A stretch of DNA of 64,000 nucleotides, taken from the NCBI RefSeq assembly GCF_010906925.1, contig NZ_VTVE01000004.1, positions 1-64,000 on the forward strand. Direction: 5' to 3'. A model generated the notes under the pieces. The model made no database searches. It was not told the origin of the DNA and saw only the letters and a program-made list of their open reading frames with translations. This document shows, in pieces, positions 52,716-61,061 of this stretch. A program made the translations under genes and the position numbers. Positions within the stretch are counted from its first letter, which is position 1. Every line of letters starts with the position of its first letter. The stretch is from Pseudobutyrivibrio xylanivorans (GTDB lineage Bacteria; Bacillota; Clostridia; Lachnospirales; Lachnospiraceae).

Positions 52716-55139
52716 GTGGCGTCATATATAATTTTTGACATGGAAAATATAAGGGAAATAGTGCAATTTAATATTATTCATGAAAATAACAGCGAGCCTA
52801 GAGAACAGCATTATCATCAGAATCTTGATATGCTATATGTTCTTTCTGGCTCTGTCGACGTGGTGATTGATGACAAGGAATATCACCTTAAAGAGGAGGA
52901 TATGATTTTAATCAATTCCAACAAGCGTCATAAGTTCGAAAACTCAGGCAATCTTTTGGCTATCAGATTTGCAATCGATTATTATCTGTTGTCCCAGACT
53001 GTTGGCACTACTCAGATGCTTTTCCTCTGCAATTCTGCAGTGGATAAAAACTCAGCCTACGACAAGCTGCGCCATCAGATAAAGGAGATTATCAGATACT
53101 ACTATACTGAGACCAAGGGAGATAAATGTTATCTTCAGGCTCTCTACTATCAGATGCTCCATGTGCTGATTGCAAATTTCATGGTAAAGACTGAGGAGGC
53201 CAAGGTCCTCTTTGATCATAACTCAGACAAAGAGCGCATCAGCGAAATTCAAAGTTATATCCAGGGACATTACCAGTCGCCAATCAGCCTAAATGATTTG
53301 GCGGAGCAAATGTACCTTACACCAGCATATCTTTCCAAATACATCAAAAAGAAATTTGGAATGACATTCATAGATTATCTCAACAACATTCGACTTTTCC
53401 ATGCAGTGGATGAGCTGGTTTACACAAATAAAAGCCTGACTCATATTGCTATGGATAATGGTTTTTGCACTTCTGCAGCCCTTAATAAATCCTTCAAAAA
53501 AGTTTTCAATATGTCACCAGGTGAATACAGAAAGTCTGCTGAAAAATGCGTCGAGAAAGTGGCAAATGAAGATGAAATCGGAAAGCAGGAAATCATTTCT
53601 TTTATAGAAAATGAAAGCAACAAGCTTAAGAGCGGTAAATCAACTCAATTGCTTGTAGAGGTTGATGCTTCCAATTACAAGAAGAAATACGTGGATGAGA
53701 CACGGGTGATTAATATAGGCAGCATTTATATGTTGCTTCAGCAGGAGGCTCAGGAACAGCTTCTTGAGCTGAAGGACAAGCTGGGAATCACCCATGTGAG
53801 GGTGTGGAATGTTTTCGCATCAAACACATGCATTAGAGAAAACGACACATACAGTTTTCATAAGCTGGATAATGTGCTGGATTTTCTTGTGGACAATGAC
53901 ATTAAACTTTACATGGAACTGGGACAAAAGCCAACTCTTCTAATGTATGCTCCTGAGCGCTACATTAATCCAGATTCCAAGGAAATCAAATTATTTGAAT
54001 ATGATTTTTATAAAAAGCTAATCAAAGATTTGAGCATTCATCTGGTTAACAGATATGGCATTGAGGAAATTGAAAAGTGGTACTTCGAGTTTTGGAACAA
54101 TCCACTTTTAAAAATTGGAGAGGAAACTGGAGAGTACTATAGATACTTCGATTTGATATACAAGACATTTAAAAACATAAGTCAGGATATCAATATCGGT
54201 GGTCCGGGACTTGTTTTAGGATATGAAAAGGCATTGGCTGAAAGGGTTTTTGCTATTTGGAAAAAGCGAGAAATTTGGCCTGACTTTATTTCCTTTGGTT
54301 CATTTCAGTACATATCATTTGCAGATGGACAATTTATTTACGGCAAGAAATCCTTGGACAAGGATTATGTTAAAAATCAGGTTTCAGTCATGAAACAGTC
54401 CATGGCAGACATTGGATTTAATGTAAAAGAGTTCCATTTAGACGAATGGAATTACACGGTATCCAATAGAAATGTCATCAGTGATAGTTGCGAGCATGCA
54501 GCCTACATCATGAAAAATTATATCGACATGATAGGCAATGTGGATGTGATGTGCTATTGGCACGGACTTGATTTGTATGCAGAGTACTATGACACCAATT
54601 CATTGCTTAGTGGTGATGCGGGATTGATTTCAAGAGATGGGATCAAGAAGCCATCATTTTACGCAGTGGAGTTTTTGAATCGCAGTTATTGTAATGAGAT
54701 TTGTAGAAATGATAATGGGATTATTTCTACCAATGGTCGCGGTAGTTACTCTATTGTATGTCACAATTTCAAGCCATTATCGGAAAGCTATCTGGACATC
54801 GAAGAGGATTTGATTCAGATAAAAGACATTGAGCACTACATACAAGACACTGAGGATTTGGGAATGAAATGCGTTTTGAACAATGTTCAAAATGGCAACT
54901 ACCAGATTAAGACATACTACATCAACCCAGAGTACGGCAGTGTTCAGGATATGTGGAAGCGACTAGGCCTTGCAGAATCCATGGAGAGTGAAGAGATTCA
55001 ATTTATTAAGAAACATGCCAATCCAAACATGGAGATGCAGCAGGTGGAGGTATCCGACAACAGGTTGGAGGTTGAATTTAACCTAAAGGCTACAGAGATA
55101 AGATTCATAGAGATTAAATATCAGTTCAAATATGAGTAG
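52716..55139 (+). CDS. AraC-family regulator fused to GH39-like domain, copy 2
   Basis: The up to 807 residues have the same layout as copy 1: cupin (HQNLDMLYVLSGSVDVVI), AraC helix-turn-helix pair (SLNDLAEQMYLTPAYLSKYI, NMSPGEYRKS), GH39-like C-terminus. Here the acid/base Glu of the WNEP motif is Asn (EFWNNP, residue 462), while Glu577 in LDEWN remains. This suggests ligand binding without hydrolysis. GTG 52716 and ATG 52740 are both possible starts, neither with a good ribosome site; ATG 52740 matches the N-terminus of copy 1. It may control the downstream transporter and flavoprotein genes. Confidence 0.82.
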   Translation: MASYIIFDMENIREIVQFNIIHENNSEPREQHYHQNLDMLYVLSGSVDVVIDDKEYHLKEEDMILINSNKRHKFENSGNLLAIRFAIDYYLLSQTVGTTQMLFLCNSAVDKNSAYDKLRHQIKEIIRYYYTETKGDKCYLQALYYQMLHVLIANFMVKTEEAKVLFDHNSDKERISEIQSYIQGHYQSPISLNDLAEQMYLTPAYLSKYIKKKFGMTFIDYLNNIRLFHAVDELVYTNKSLTHIAMDNGFCTSAALNKSFKKVFNMSPGEYRKSAEKCVEKVANEDEIGKQEIISFIENESNKLKSGKSTQLLVEVDASNYKKKYVDETRVINIGSIYMLLQQEAQEQLLELKDKLGITHVRVWNVFASNTCIRENDTYSFHKLDNVLDFLVDNDIKLYMELGQKPTLLMYAPERYINPDSKEIKLFEYDFYKKLIKDLSIHLVNRYGIEEIEKWYFEFWNNPLLKIGEETGEYYRYFDLIYKTFKNISQDINIGGPGLVLGYEKALAERVFAIWKKREIWPDFISFGSFQYISFADGQFIYGKKSLDKDYVKNQVSVMKQSMADIGFNVKEFHLDEWNYTVSNRNVISDSCEHAAYIMKNYIDMIGNVDVMCYWHGLDLYAEYYDTNSLLSGDAGLISRDGIKKPSFYAVEFLNRSYCNEICRNDNGIISTNGRGSYSIVCHNFKPLSESYLDIEEDLIQIKDIEHYIQDTEDLGMKCVLNNVQNGNYQIKTYYINPEYGSVQDMWKRLGLAESMESEEIQFIKKHANPNMEMQQVEVSDNRLEVEFNLKATEIRFIEIKYQFKYE

Positions 55140-55149
55140 CAAGATTTTT

Positions 55150-55191
55150 GGAGAGCAAAAATTGTACTATGATTTTTGTTCTCCATTTTTT
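55150..55191 (+). terminator. Intrinsic terminator after regulator copy 2
   Basis: GGAGAGCAAAAAT pairs with ATTTTTGTTCTCC (one mismatch), then ATTTTTT. Confidence 0.88.
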
Positions 55192-55308
55192 CGGGGGATA
55201 TTTTAGAGCTAATTCAGATAATGAAAATTGCCAAATACAGAAAAGTCGAAAACGGCAATAGGACATAAAATATTCACATATTCATTCAAGATGTGAAAGG
55301 AGAAAGGA

Positions 55309-56262
55309 ATGAAAGTATTAGGTATTTCTTTTGGTCGTATAGATCAAAGAAGCGATGTTATGGTAAAGGAAGCTCTCTTTGCAGCAAAAGAAGCTGGCGC
55401 GGAGGTGGAATTTATCAACACAGTCAGACTTAATATTGGTCATTGCCGAGCATGTGATTATTGCAGTCGTTGCCGTGATAAGGGAGATGTTGAAATTCAC
55501 TGCTGTATGAAAGACGACTACTCAATCCTCGAAGAGAAGTGTCTTGATGCAGATGGTATTATCATCGCAGCACCTGTTTATGCGGTAGGTATTGTTGGCC
55601 AGTTTAAGAACTTTGTTGATAGATTTGGTCCATCTCATGATAGAGCAGCACTTTTGGAGGAGAACAAGAAGAGAGAAGAAGCAGGAAAGCCACTTCTTGA
55701 TGAACGTTATTTCAAAGACAGATATGTAGGTTACATTTCAGTTGGCGGTGCGCAGACACACAACTGGGTTTCACTTGGTCTTCCAATGCTTGACTTATTC
55801 TCATTCTCATTCTGCATGAAATGTGTTGGTCATGTAGATGCTTACGACCAGGGCCGCACAGGACATCCTTTATTTGACAAGGATCTTATGAAGAAGTGTG
55901 CTGAGCTTGGTACAGCAGTAGCTGAATCACTTGGCAAGCCTTACGATGAGGTTGACACATGGGTAGGCGATGAGGGTGTTTGCCCAGTATGTCACAATCC
56001 ACTTCTCTCAATGAACGGAACAACAACTGTTGAATGCCCTATTTGCGGTATCTACGGAAAGCTCTCTGTTGATGGAGACAAGGTAACAGTTGAGTTCTCT
56101 GAGGAGGAGAAGAACAGAGCTCGTAACACTCCAATTGGAATCTATGAGCACTACAACGAAATTCAGAACATGATTACAGTTTGTGTGCCAAAGCTTATGG
56201 CAAACAAGGACACACTTCCTAAGATGATGGAGAAATATAAGAATTTCGATTTGCATTGGTAA
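55309..56262 (+). CDS. Iron-sulfur flavoprotein (Isf-like NADPH-dependent FMN reductase), copy 1
   Basis: This 317-residue flavodoxin-fold protein begins MKVLGISFGRIDQRSDVMVK. A CxxCxxCxxC cluster motif (Cys46, 49, 52, 55, with Cys65/66) is typical of Isf-type proteins, and IIAAPVYAVGIVGQFKNFVDR is the FMN site. A C-terminal zinc-ribbon-like module (CPVCHNPLL ... CPICG) is an extra. Strong GGAGAAAGGA ribosome site. It is paralogous to the 58636 protein, on the other side of the transporter gene. A role in reducing the aglycone or an associated aromatic is inferred from place. Confidence 0.8.
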   Translation: MKVLGISFGRIDQRSDVMVKEALFAAKEAGAEVEFINTVRLNIGHCRACDYCSRCRDKGDVEIHCCMKDDYSILEEKCLDADGIIIAAPVYAVGIVGQFKNFVDRFGPSHDRAALLEENKKREEAGKPLLDERYFKDRYVGYISVGGAQTHNWVSLGLPMLDLFSFSFCMKCVGHVDAYDQGRTGHPLFDKDLMKKCAELGTAVAESLGKPYDEVDTWVGDEGVCPVCHNPLLSMNGTTTVECPICGIYGKLSVDGDKVTVEFSEEEKNRARNTPIGIYEHYNEIQNMITVCVPKLMANKDTLPKMMEKYKNFDLHW

Positions 56263-56334
56263 TAGTGTCATTATATGGCACTTGTTCGATAGTTAGATAT
56301 TTGTATATGTATGATATTTATGGGGGAAAAGAAA

Positions 56335-57807
56335 ATGGACGCAACAAATTTAGCAGGTAGCTCTGCAAAGTCTGGTGTTACAAAGTTAAACCAGTACGGT
56401 ATGGCTCCTTTGAAGCCAATTAATTATTTTGTCTATGGTATGGGTAATTTTGCTTCTCAGCTTTCATGGACAATGGTAAGCACTTACCTTTCAATTTTCT
56501 ATACTGATGTATTTGGTCTTGGAACTGGTGCAGTTGCACTCCTTATGTTTATCGCTAAGGTTTGGGATGCTATTAATGATCCAATGATGGGAACAATCAT
56601 GGAGCGTACTCACACAAAGCATGGTCGCTTCCGTCCTTACATTGTAGTAGGTGCAATATTCCTTGTAATCTTTACAATCCTTACATTTACTGTACCAGGA
56701 TTTGGTGGTCCAGCTAAGCTCGCTTATGCTTACATCACATACATCGGTCTTGGTATGTCATACACAATGACAAACGTACCTTACCTTGCAATGCCTGTTG
56801 TTATGACACGTGATCCAAAGGAAATCAACAGACTTAACGCAGCTCAGATGATGGGTATGACAATTGGTCAGATTATCCTTAACCTTTTTGTGCTTCGTCT
56901 CGTTGTTTGGTTTGGTAAAGGAAATCAGGCTGCAGGTTATCAGTCAACAGCTATTCTTCTTGCACTTGTAGCACTTCCAATGTTCTGGGCAGTTGCAGCT
57001 CTTTCAAAGGAGAGAATTGATGTTAAGAAGAGTGAGCAGGGAAGCATTCTTGAAGGTCTCAAGCTCATCGCTAAGAATAGAAACCTTGTATGTGCACTTC
57101 TTTATAGCTTAATGAACATGTTTGGTATGCTTGGACGTATCTCTGTAGCAGTATTCTTCTACATGCACGTTGTACAGAATTTTGAATACATCACAATTTT
57201 TATGATGATGCAGATGATTGTTGGTACACTTGTAATGCCACTCGCTCCAAAGCTTTGCCTTAAGTATGGTAAGAGAAACATCGGTATTGTTTCAATGCTC
57301 ATTCAGGGTCTTGCACTTATTATCATTTTCTTTGGTCCATCAAAGAGTATTCCATTCAACTTCGTAATGATGGTTATCTACGGATTTGGATACATTGCTG
57401 GTCCTTCAGGAGCAGGTATGGTTGTTGATGCTATCGATGATTTTGATCTTAAGTATGGTTACAGAAATGATGGTATGGCATTCTCATTCTCAGGAATGGC
57501 TACAAAGATGGGTACAGCTCTTGCAAACTCTATCTTCCTTCTTATCATGGGATACTTTGGATATGATAGCTTATTTGGTGTAAGAGAGCAGTTAGCAGAA
57601 GCTACAGATCCAGGAGTAATTGCTAGCCTTACACAGCAGATTGCACACACAGAGTTTGGTATCAACATGTGTGCAAACCTTCTTCCAGGTATTGTATTCC
57701 TTCTTGGAATCATTCCACTTCTTATCTACAACCTTGATAAGCCAGGATACATGGATAAGGTTAGAGACGGTCTTACAGAGAGAAATAAGGCTCGTTCAGC
57801 AGAATAA
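56335..57807 (+). CDS. GPH-family (MFS) sugar/glycoside transporter
   Basis: The 490 residues have about 12 TM segments. The family signature is seen in VWDAINDPMMGTIMERTHTKHGRFRPYIVVG, with the Asp-Pro and Gly-Arg-Phe-Arg-Pro loop of glycoside-pentoside-hexuronide:cation symporters (quoted parts: AINDPMMG, GRFRPY). ATG 56335 follows GGGGGAAAAGAAA; upstream in-frame ATGs at 56311 and 56320 would place this purine stretch inside the gene. It probably brings in the C-glycoside or released sugar by cation symport. Confidence 0.9.
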   Translation: MDATNLAGSSAKSGVTKLNQYGMAPLKPINYFVYGMGNFASQLSWTMVSTYLSIFYTDVFGLGTGAVALLMFIAKVWDAINDPMMGTIMERTHTKHGRFRPYIVVGAIFLVIFTILTFTVPGFGGPAKLAYAYITYIGLGMSYTMTNVPYLAMPVVMTRDPKEINRLNAAQMMGMTIGQIILNLFVLRLVVWFGKGNQAAGYQSTAILLALVALPMFWAVAALSKERIDVKKSEQGSILEGLKLIAKNRNLVCALLYSLMNMFGMLGRISVAVFFYMHVVQNFEYITIFMMMQMIVGTLVMPLAPKLCLKYGKRNIGIVSMLIQGLALIIIFFGPSKSIPFNFVMMVIYGFGYIAGPSGAGMVVDAIDDFDLKYGYRNDGMAFSFSGMATKMGTALANSIFLLIMGYFGYDSLFGVREQLAEATDPGVIASLTQQIAHTEFGINMCANLLPGIVFLLGIIPLLIYNLDKPGYMDKVRDGLTERNKARSAE

Positions 57808-57847
57808 GATTACTTTTCTAGAAACTAATATAAACATCCTTTTACTT

Positions 57848-57881
57848 GGGGTCAGGAATGGGGTTCCTGACTCCTTTTTTT
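57848..57881 (+). terminator. Intrinsic terminator after the transporter
   Basis: An 11-bp stem GGGGTCAGGAA/TTCCTGACTCC (one G-T pair) with a 5-nt loop and nine T. Confidence 0.9.
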
Positions 57882-58545
57882 GTAATAGGAAAATTGTGGA
57901 ATTGAGTTGCCTAGGGATTTTGGGGAGATTTCTATTTACCAGTGTCGATATATTATGGGCTTATAGAGGATAAGTGTAAGGAAGTTCTATATTGATTGTT
58001 GGAAATATTGTATGCACTTAATTATATATGAATTCTACCCGTGAATCATGGGAACATTACGGTAATTTTCGAAAAAATAGGATTTCACCCGTAGGTTTCA
58101 TATCTCAAAAATTTTTGGATTTGAAAACCTACGGGTTTTTTTGCAATAAATAAAATTCTACCGTAGGATTAAGAGCTTTATCTAGAAAATTGGCAAAGTA
58201 ACAACTCATAAATCAATTATCGCGGCATAACAGAAATGGTGAATACGGGTATTTTTGAGAAAAGATGAAAAAACACGTAATCAGAAATTTTTCTGCAAGA
58301 AATACTACGGGTAAAAATTAAGAAATGATTATAAACCCGTAGTTTTTCGATTCCAACAATATTTGAGACTGAGTTAAGAGGTCGCTTATGAATTATTGTT
58401 GTAGCTGAGTGCGCCTTTAAAGCAATATGTTTTATTAATGTTGTGGTTATAACAGGAACAGGCAGTTAATACGGATATTTTTTTAATGCAATAAATAATA
58501 AGGGACTATTGCGCTTTTGGGAATGCCGAAAAAGGGGTGCAATAT
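57882..58545. repeat. Non-coding region with CTACGGGT/ACCCGTAG palindromes
   Basis: Two hairpins share the motif: ACCCGTAGGTTT/AAACCTACGGGT with a following T run (58087-58142), and ACTACGGGT/ACCCGTAGT with five T (58304-58347). Partial copies occur near 58038, 58163 and 58236. I see no gene in this stretch. Confidence 0.75.
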
Positions 58546-58574
58546 TTGACAAAATAGAGCCCAACATTTTTAAA
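58546..58574 (+). promoter_or_regulatory. Candidate promoter of flavoprotein copy 2
   Basis: TTGACA at 58546 and TTTAAA at 58569 are 17 bp apart, about 60 bp before the ATG. Confidence 0.45.
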
Positions 58575-58635
58575 GAGCCACCGGGATTCTTCATTTATAG
58601 TATCAGTATAAAAGGAGAAAAACGGAGGTAAAAAA

Positions 58636-59640
58636 ATGGAGAAGAAAAAAGTACTTGGTATTTCATTTGGTCGAAAGATGTCAAACTGCGATGTCATGGT
58701 TAAGGAAGCACTTATGGAGTGCCAGCGAGAAGGCTGTGATGTGGCGTTTATCAGAGCAGATGATTTAGAGATTAATAATTGTACCGGTTGTATCGCTTGT
58801 GTTATTGGAATGATGTCAGGCCGAGGTCGAGGATATTGTGTAAAGCATGATGATTTTGACATTCTTGATGAGGCAATTATGCAGTCGGATGCAGTAATTC
58901 TTGCATGTCCAACATATGAGACTTCTGTTACAGGTCGTTTCAAGACTATCTGTGACAGGATTGGACCAAGCCACGATATTACATTTAGAAAAGCAAGATA
59001 TGAAGAGGGCAAAGAAGCGGGAGTTCCTGAGGAGCAGCTACCAGATGCTCGAGCATTTAAGAAGCGCTCAGCAGCCCTCATTTCTGTTGGCGGTGCCATG
59101 ACAGAGGAGTGGATTGCACTTACACTTCCGATGATGTATGAGTTTACCTTCCCAATGGGAATAGATGTTGTGGATACAGTTGAATACTACGGTGCTATGG
59201 CTTGTGAAAATGTGGCTGGCAATCCTGAGATGATGAAGAGAATGACCCGTGTTGGTAAAAATATTGTGGAGTCAATTAATGCTGGTGACGAGGATGAGCG
59301 TATTAAGTATCGAGGTGATGAAGAGGGAACATGCCCGATTTGTCATACACGCCTCATCCAATTTTCTCACGATAAAAAGACTGCTTCCTGCCTAGTGTGC
59401 GGTAGCCTTGGTACTTTTGATATTGTGGACGGAAAATTTACTATGCATTATACCGATGAGGAATTGAATCGCTCACGTCTTCGCTGGGGTGGCAAGCTTG
59501 AGCATTCTACAGAGATTAAAACTCAGGCTCAGCCAGCAGGAACAATAAAAAATCTTAAGGAACTTAAGCAGCCTTATGCAGAGTTCAATCCTGGGGTATG
59601 GCCAGTAGATGAAAATGCATGTGGGAATGTAAAAAAGTAA
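58636..59640 (+). CDS. Iron-sulfur flavoprotein (Isf-like), copy 2
   Basis: This 334-residue paralogue of the 55309 protein has the N-terminal VLGISFGRKMSNCDVMVKEAL. Its cluster Cys are 49, 52, 55 and 68, with a longer gap before the last Cys than in copy 1. VILACPTYETSVTGRFKTICDR is the FMN site and the zinc-ribbon-like end is CPICHTRL ... CLVCG. A further ~50-residue tail is absent from copy 1. CGGAGGTAAAAAA is the ribosome site. Having two diverged copies flanking the transporter suggests different substrates or partner proteins. Confidence 0.8.
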   Translation: MEKKKVLGISFGRKMSNCDVMVKEALMECQREGCDVAFIRADDLEINNCTGCIACVIGMMSGRGRGYCVKHDDFDILDEAIMQSDAVILACPTYETSVTGRFKTICDRIGPSHDITFRKARYEEGKEAGVPEEQLPDARAFKKRSAALISVGGAMTEEWIALTLPMMYEFTFPMGIDVVDTVEYYGAMACENVAGNPEMMKRMTRVGKNIVESINAGDEDERIKYRGDEEGTCPICHTRLIQFSHDKKTASCLVCGSLGTFDIVDGKFTMHYTDEELNRSRLRWGGKLEHSTEIKTQAQPAGTIKNLKELKQPYAEFNPGVWPVDENACGNVKK

Positions 59641-59671
59641 TTTTGAATCAATCACGTAGAGCCGAAATCTA

Positions 59672-59702
59672 GGTGCAACGGTCTTGATAAGATTGTTGCA
59701 CC
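59672..59702 (+). terminator. Hairpin after flavoprotein copy 2
   Basis: GGTGCAACGGTCTT pairs with AAGATTGTTGCACC (mismatch in the middle). No clear T run follows, so termination is uncertain. Confidence 0.45.
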
Positions 59703-59820
59703 TATACTATTTATGGTTATTCCTGTTGCAATAATTAGTTTAGATAAATGGGACTAAAGAAAATGATTTCTGTTTTTTCAATAATATAATGAACTCAAAT
59801 ATCAGGACAGGAGAATAAAA

Positions 59821-60927
59821 ATGAGTTATAGAATTTTGACAATTAACCCTGGTTCTACATCGACAAAAGTAGGGCTCTTCAATGGTGAAAAGCCGGAGTT
59901 TTCTGTAAATGTATCTCATGATGCAGAAAAGCTTGCGGAGTTTGCCAGTGTTAGTGATCAGCTTCCATATAGAAAGGAAGTAATCCTTTCGGAGCTTGAA
60001 AAAGCTGGAATAGACCTAGCTACAGTTGATGCGTACGTAGGCCGAGGTGGTGGACTTCTTGCTGTAGAAGGAGGCACTTACGAAGTTGGCCAGGTGCTTT
60101 TAGACCATGCAAAAAGAGGAGCAAATGGAATTCAGCATCCGGCGCAGCTTGGCTCACAGCTTGCTAATGAGTTTGCTAAAAAATATGGAAAGCCTGCATT
60201 TGTGGTAAATCCACCAGACACAGACGAATTTATTATTGAGGCTAGAATGACTGGTATCAAAGGTGTTTACCGTCAGTCTCATCTTCATGCATTAAATCTA
60301 AAGGAGACTGCTATTCGTCATAGTCAGCTAAATGGAGTTAAATACGAAGATGCGAATTATATTGTATGCCACATTGGTGGAGGAGTATCTATTTCAGCTC
60401 ATCGAAAGGGCAAGATGATTGATGGCAATGATATTGTTACAGGAGATGGTCCAATGGCACCAACTCGCTGTGGTTCAGTGCCAGCTGCTCAGATGATTAG
60501 ATATGCATATGACCATCCAGACAAAAAAGAAACACTTGCACTTACCACGAAGACAGGTGGATTTGTAAGTCATCTAGGTACAGCCGATGCCCTTGATGTA
60601 TTCAATAGAGCAGAGGCAGGTGACAAGGAAGCCAAGCTTATTTGGGACACAATGACATATCAGATTGTTCGCTATATTGGCGCAATGGCCACAGTATTAC
60701 ATGGCCAGGTAGATGGCATTCTTTTAGGTGGTGGAATGGTTCACAATAAAAAACTAGTTGCAGACATCACAGAAGCCTGCTCATGGATTGCACCTGTCAG
60801 TGCCTACCCAGGTGAGTTTGAGCTTGAGGCAATGGCTGCCGGGGCCATCCGCGTCCTCGATGGCGTCGAAGCGGTTAAGGAATATACGGGGGTCCCTTGC
60901 TGGACGCCTAACGAACTAGCGGAATAA
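59821..60927 (+). CDS. buk: Butyrate kinase
   Basis: It makes butyrate and ATP from butyryl-phosphate. The 368 residues are of the acetokinase family: ILTINPGSTSTKVGLFNGE, GGGLLAVEGGTYEVG, GIQHPAQLGSQLANEF, VNPPDTDEF, HIGGGVSISAHRKGKMID. The VNPPDTDE segment separates butyrate kinases from acetate kinases. GACAGGAGAATAAAA precedes the ATG. The partner phosphotransacylase is probably the 63215 gene; three intervening genes suggest a dedicated acyl pathway rather than the general butyrate route. Related acids such as isobutyrate are possible substrates. Confidence 0.93.
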   Translation: MSYRILTINPGSTSTKVGLFNGEKPEFSVNVSHDAEKLAEFASVSDQLPYRKEVILSELEKAGIDLATVDAYVGRGGGLLAVEGGTYEVGQVLLDHAKRGANGIQHPAQLGSQLANEFAKKYGKPAFVVNPPDTDEFIIEARMTGIKGVYRQSHLHALNLKETAIRHSQLNGVKYEDANYIVCHIGGGVSISAHRKGKMIDGNDIVTGDGPMAPTRCGSVPAAQMIRYAYDHPDKKETLALTTKTGGFVSHLGTADALDVFNRAEAGDKEAKLIWDTMTYQIVRYIGAMATVLHGQVDGILLGGGMVHNKKLVADITEACSWIAPVSAYPGEFELEAMAAGAIRVLDGVEAVKEYTGVPCWTPNELAE

Positions 60928-60948
60928 CCCAACTAGATTATTAGAAGA

Positions 60949-61033
60949 GCTAGTAGTTGACAAGCTCTTAGTGTTGCTGAAGGAGACATGTAGTCGACGA
61001 AAGCAATATCTAAGGCTTGTCAATGTAACTAGC
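60949..61033 (+). ncRNA. Structured intergenic element, copy 5 (buk-thiolase)
   Basis: Outer stem GCTAGT/ACTAGC; inner stem TTGACAAGC-T-CTTAG with CTAAG-GCTTGTCAA, plus TTGCT/AGCAA; loop GAGACATGTAGTCGA. It is followed by GGACTATAG and a ribosome site, as copy 3 is. Confidence 0.65.
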
Positions 61034-61061
61034 GGACTATAGTAAGAGAGGAGAATATAGT

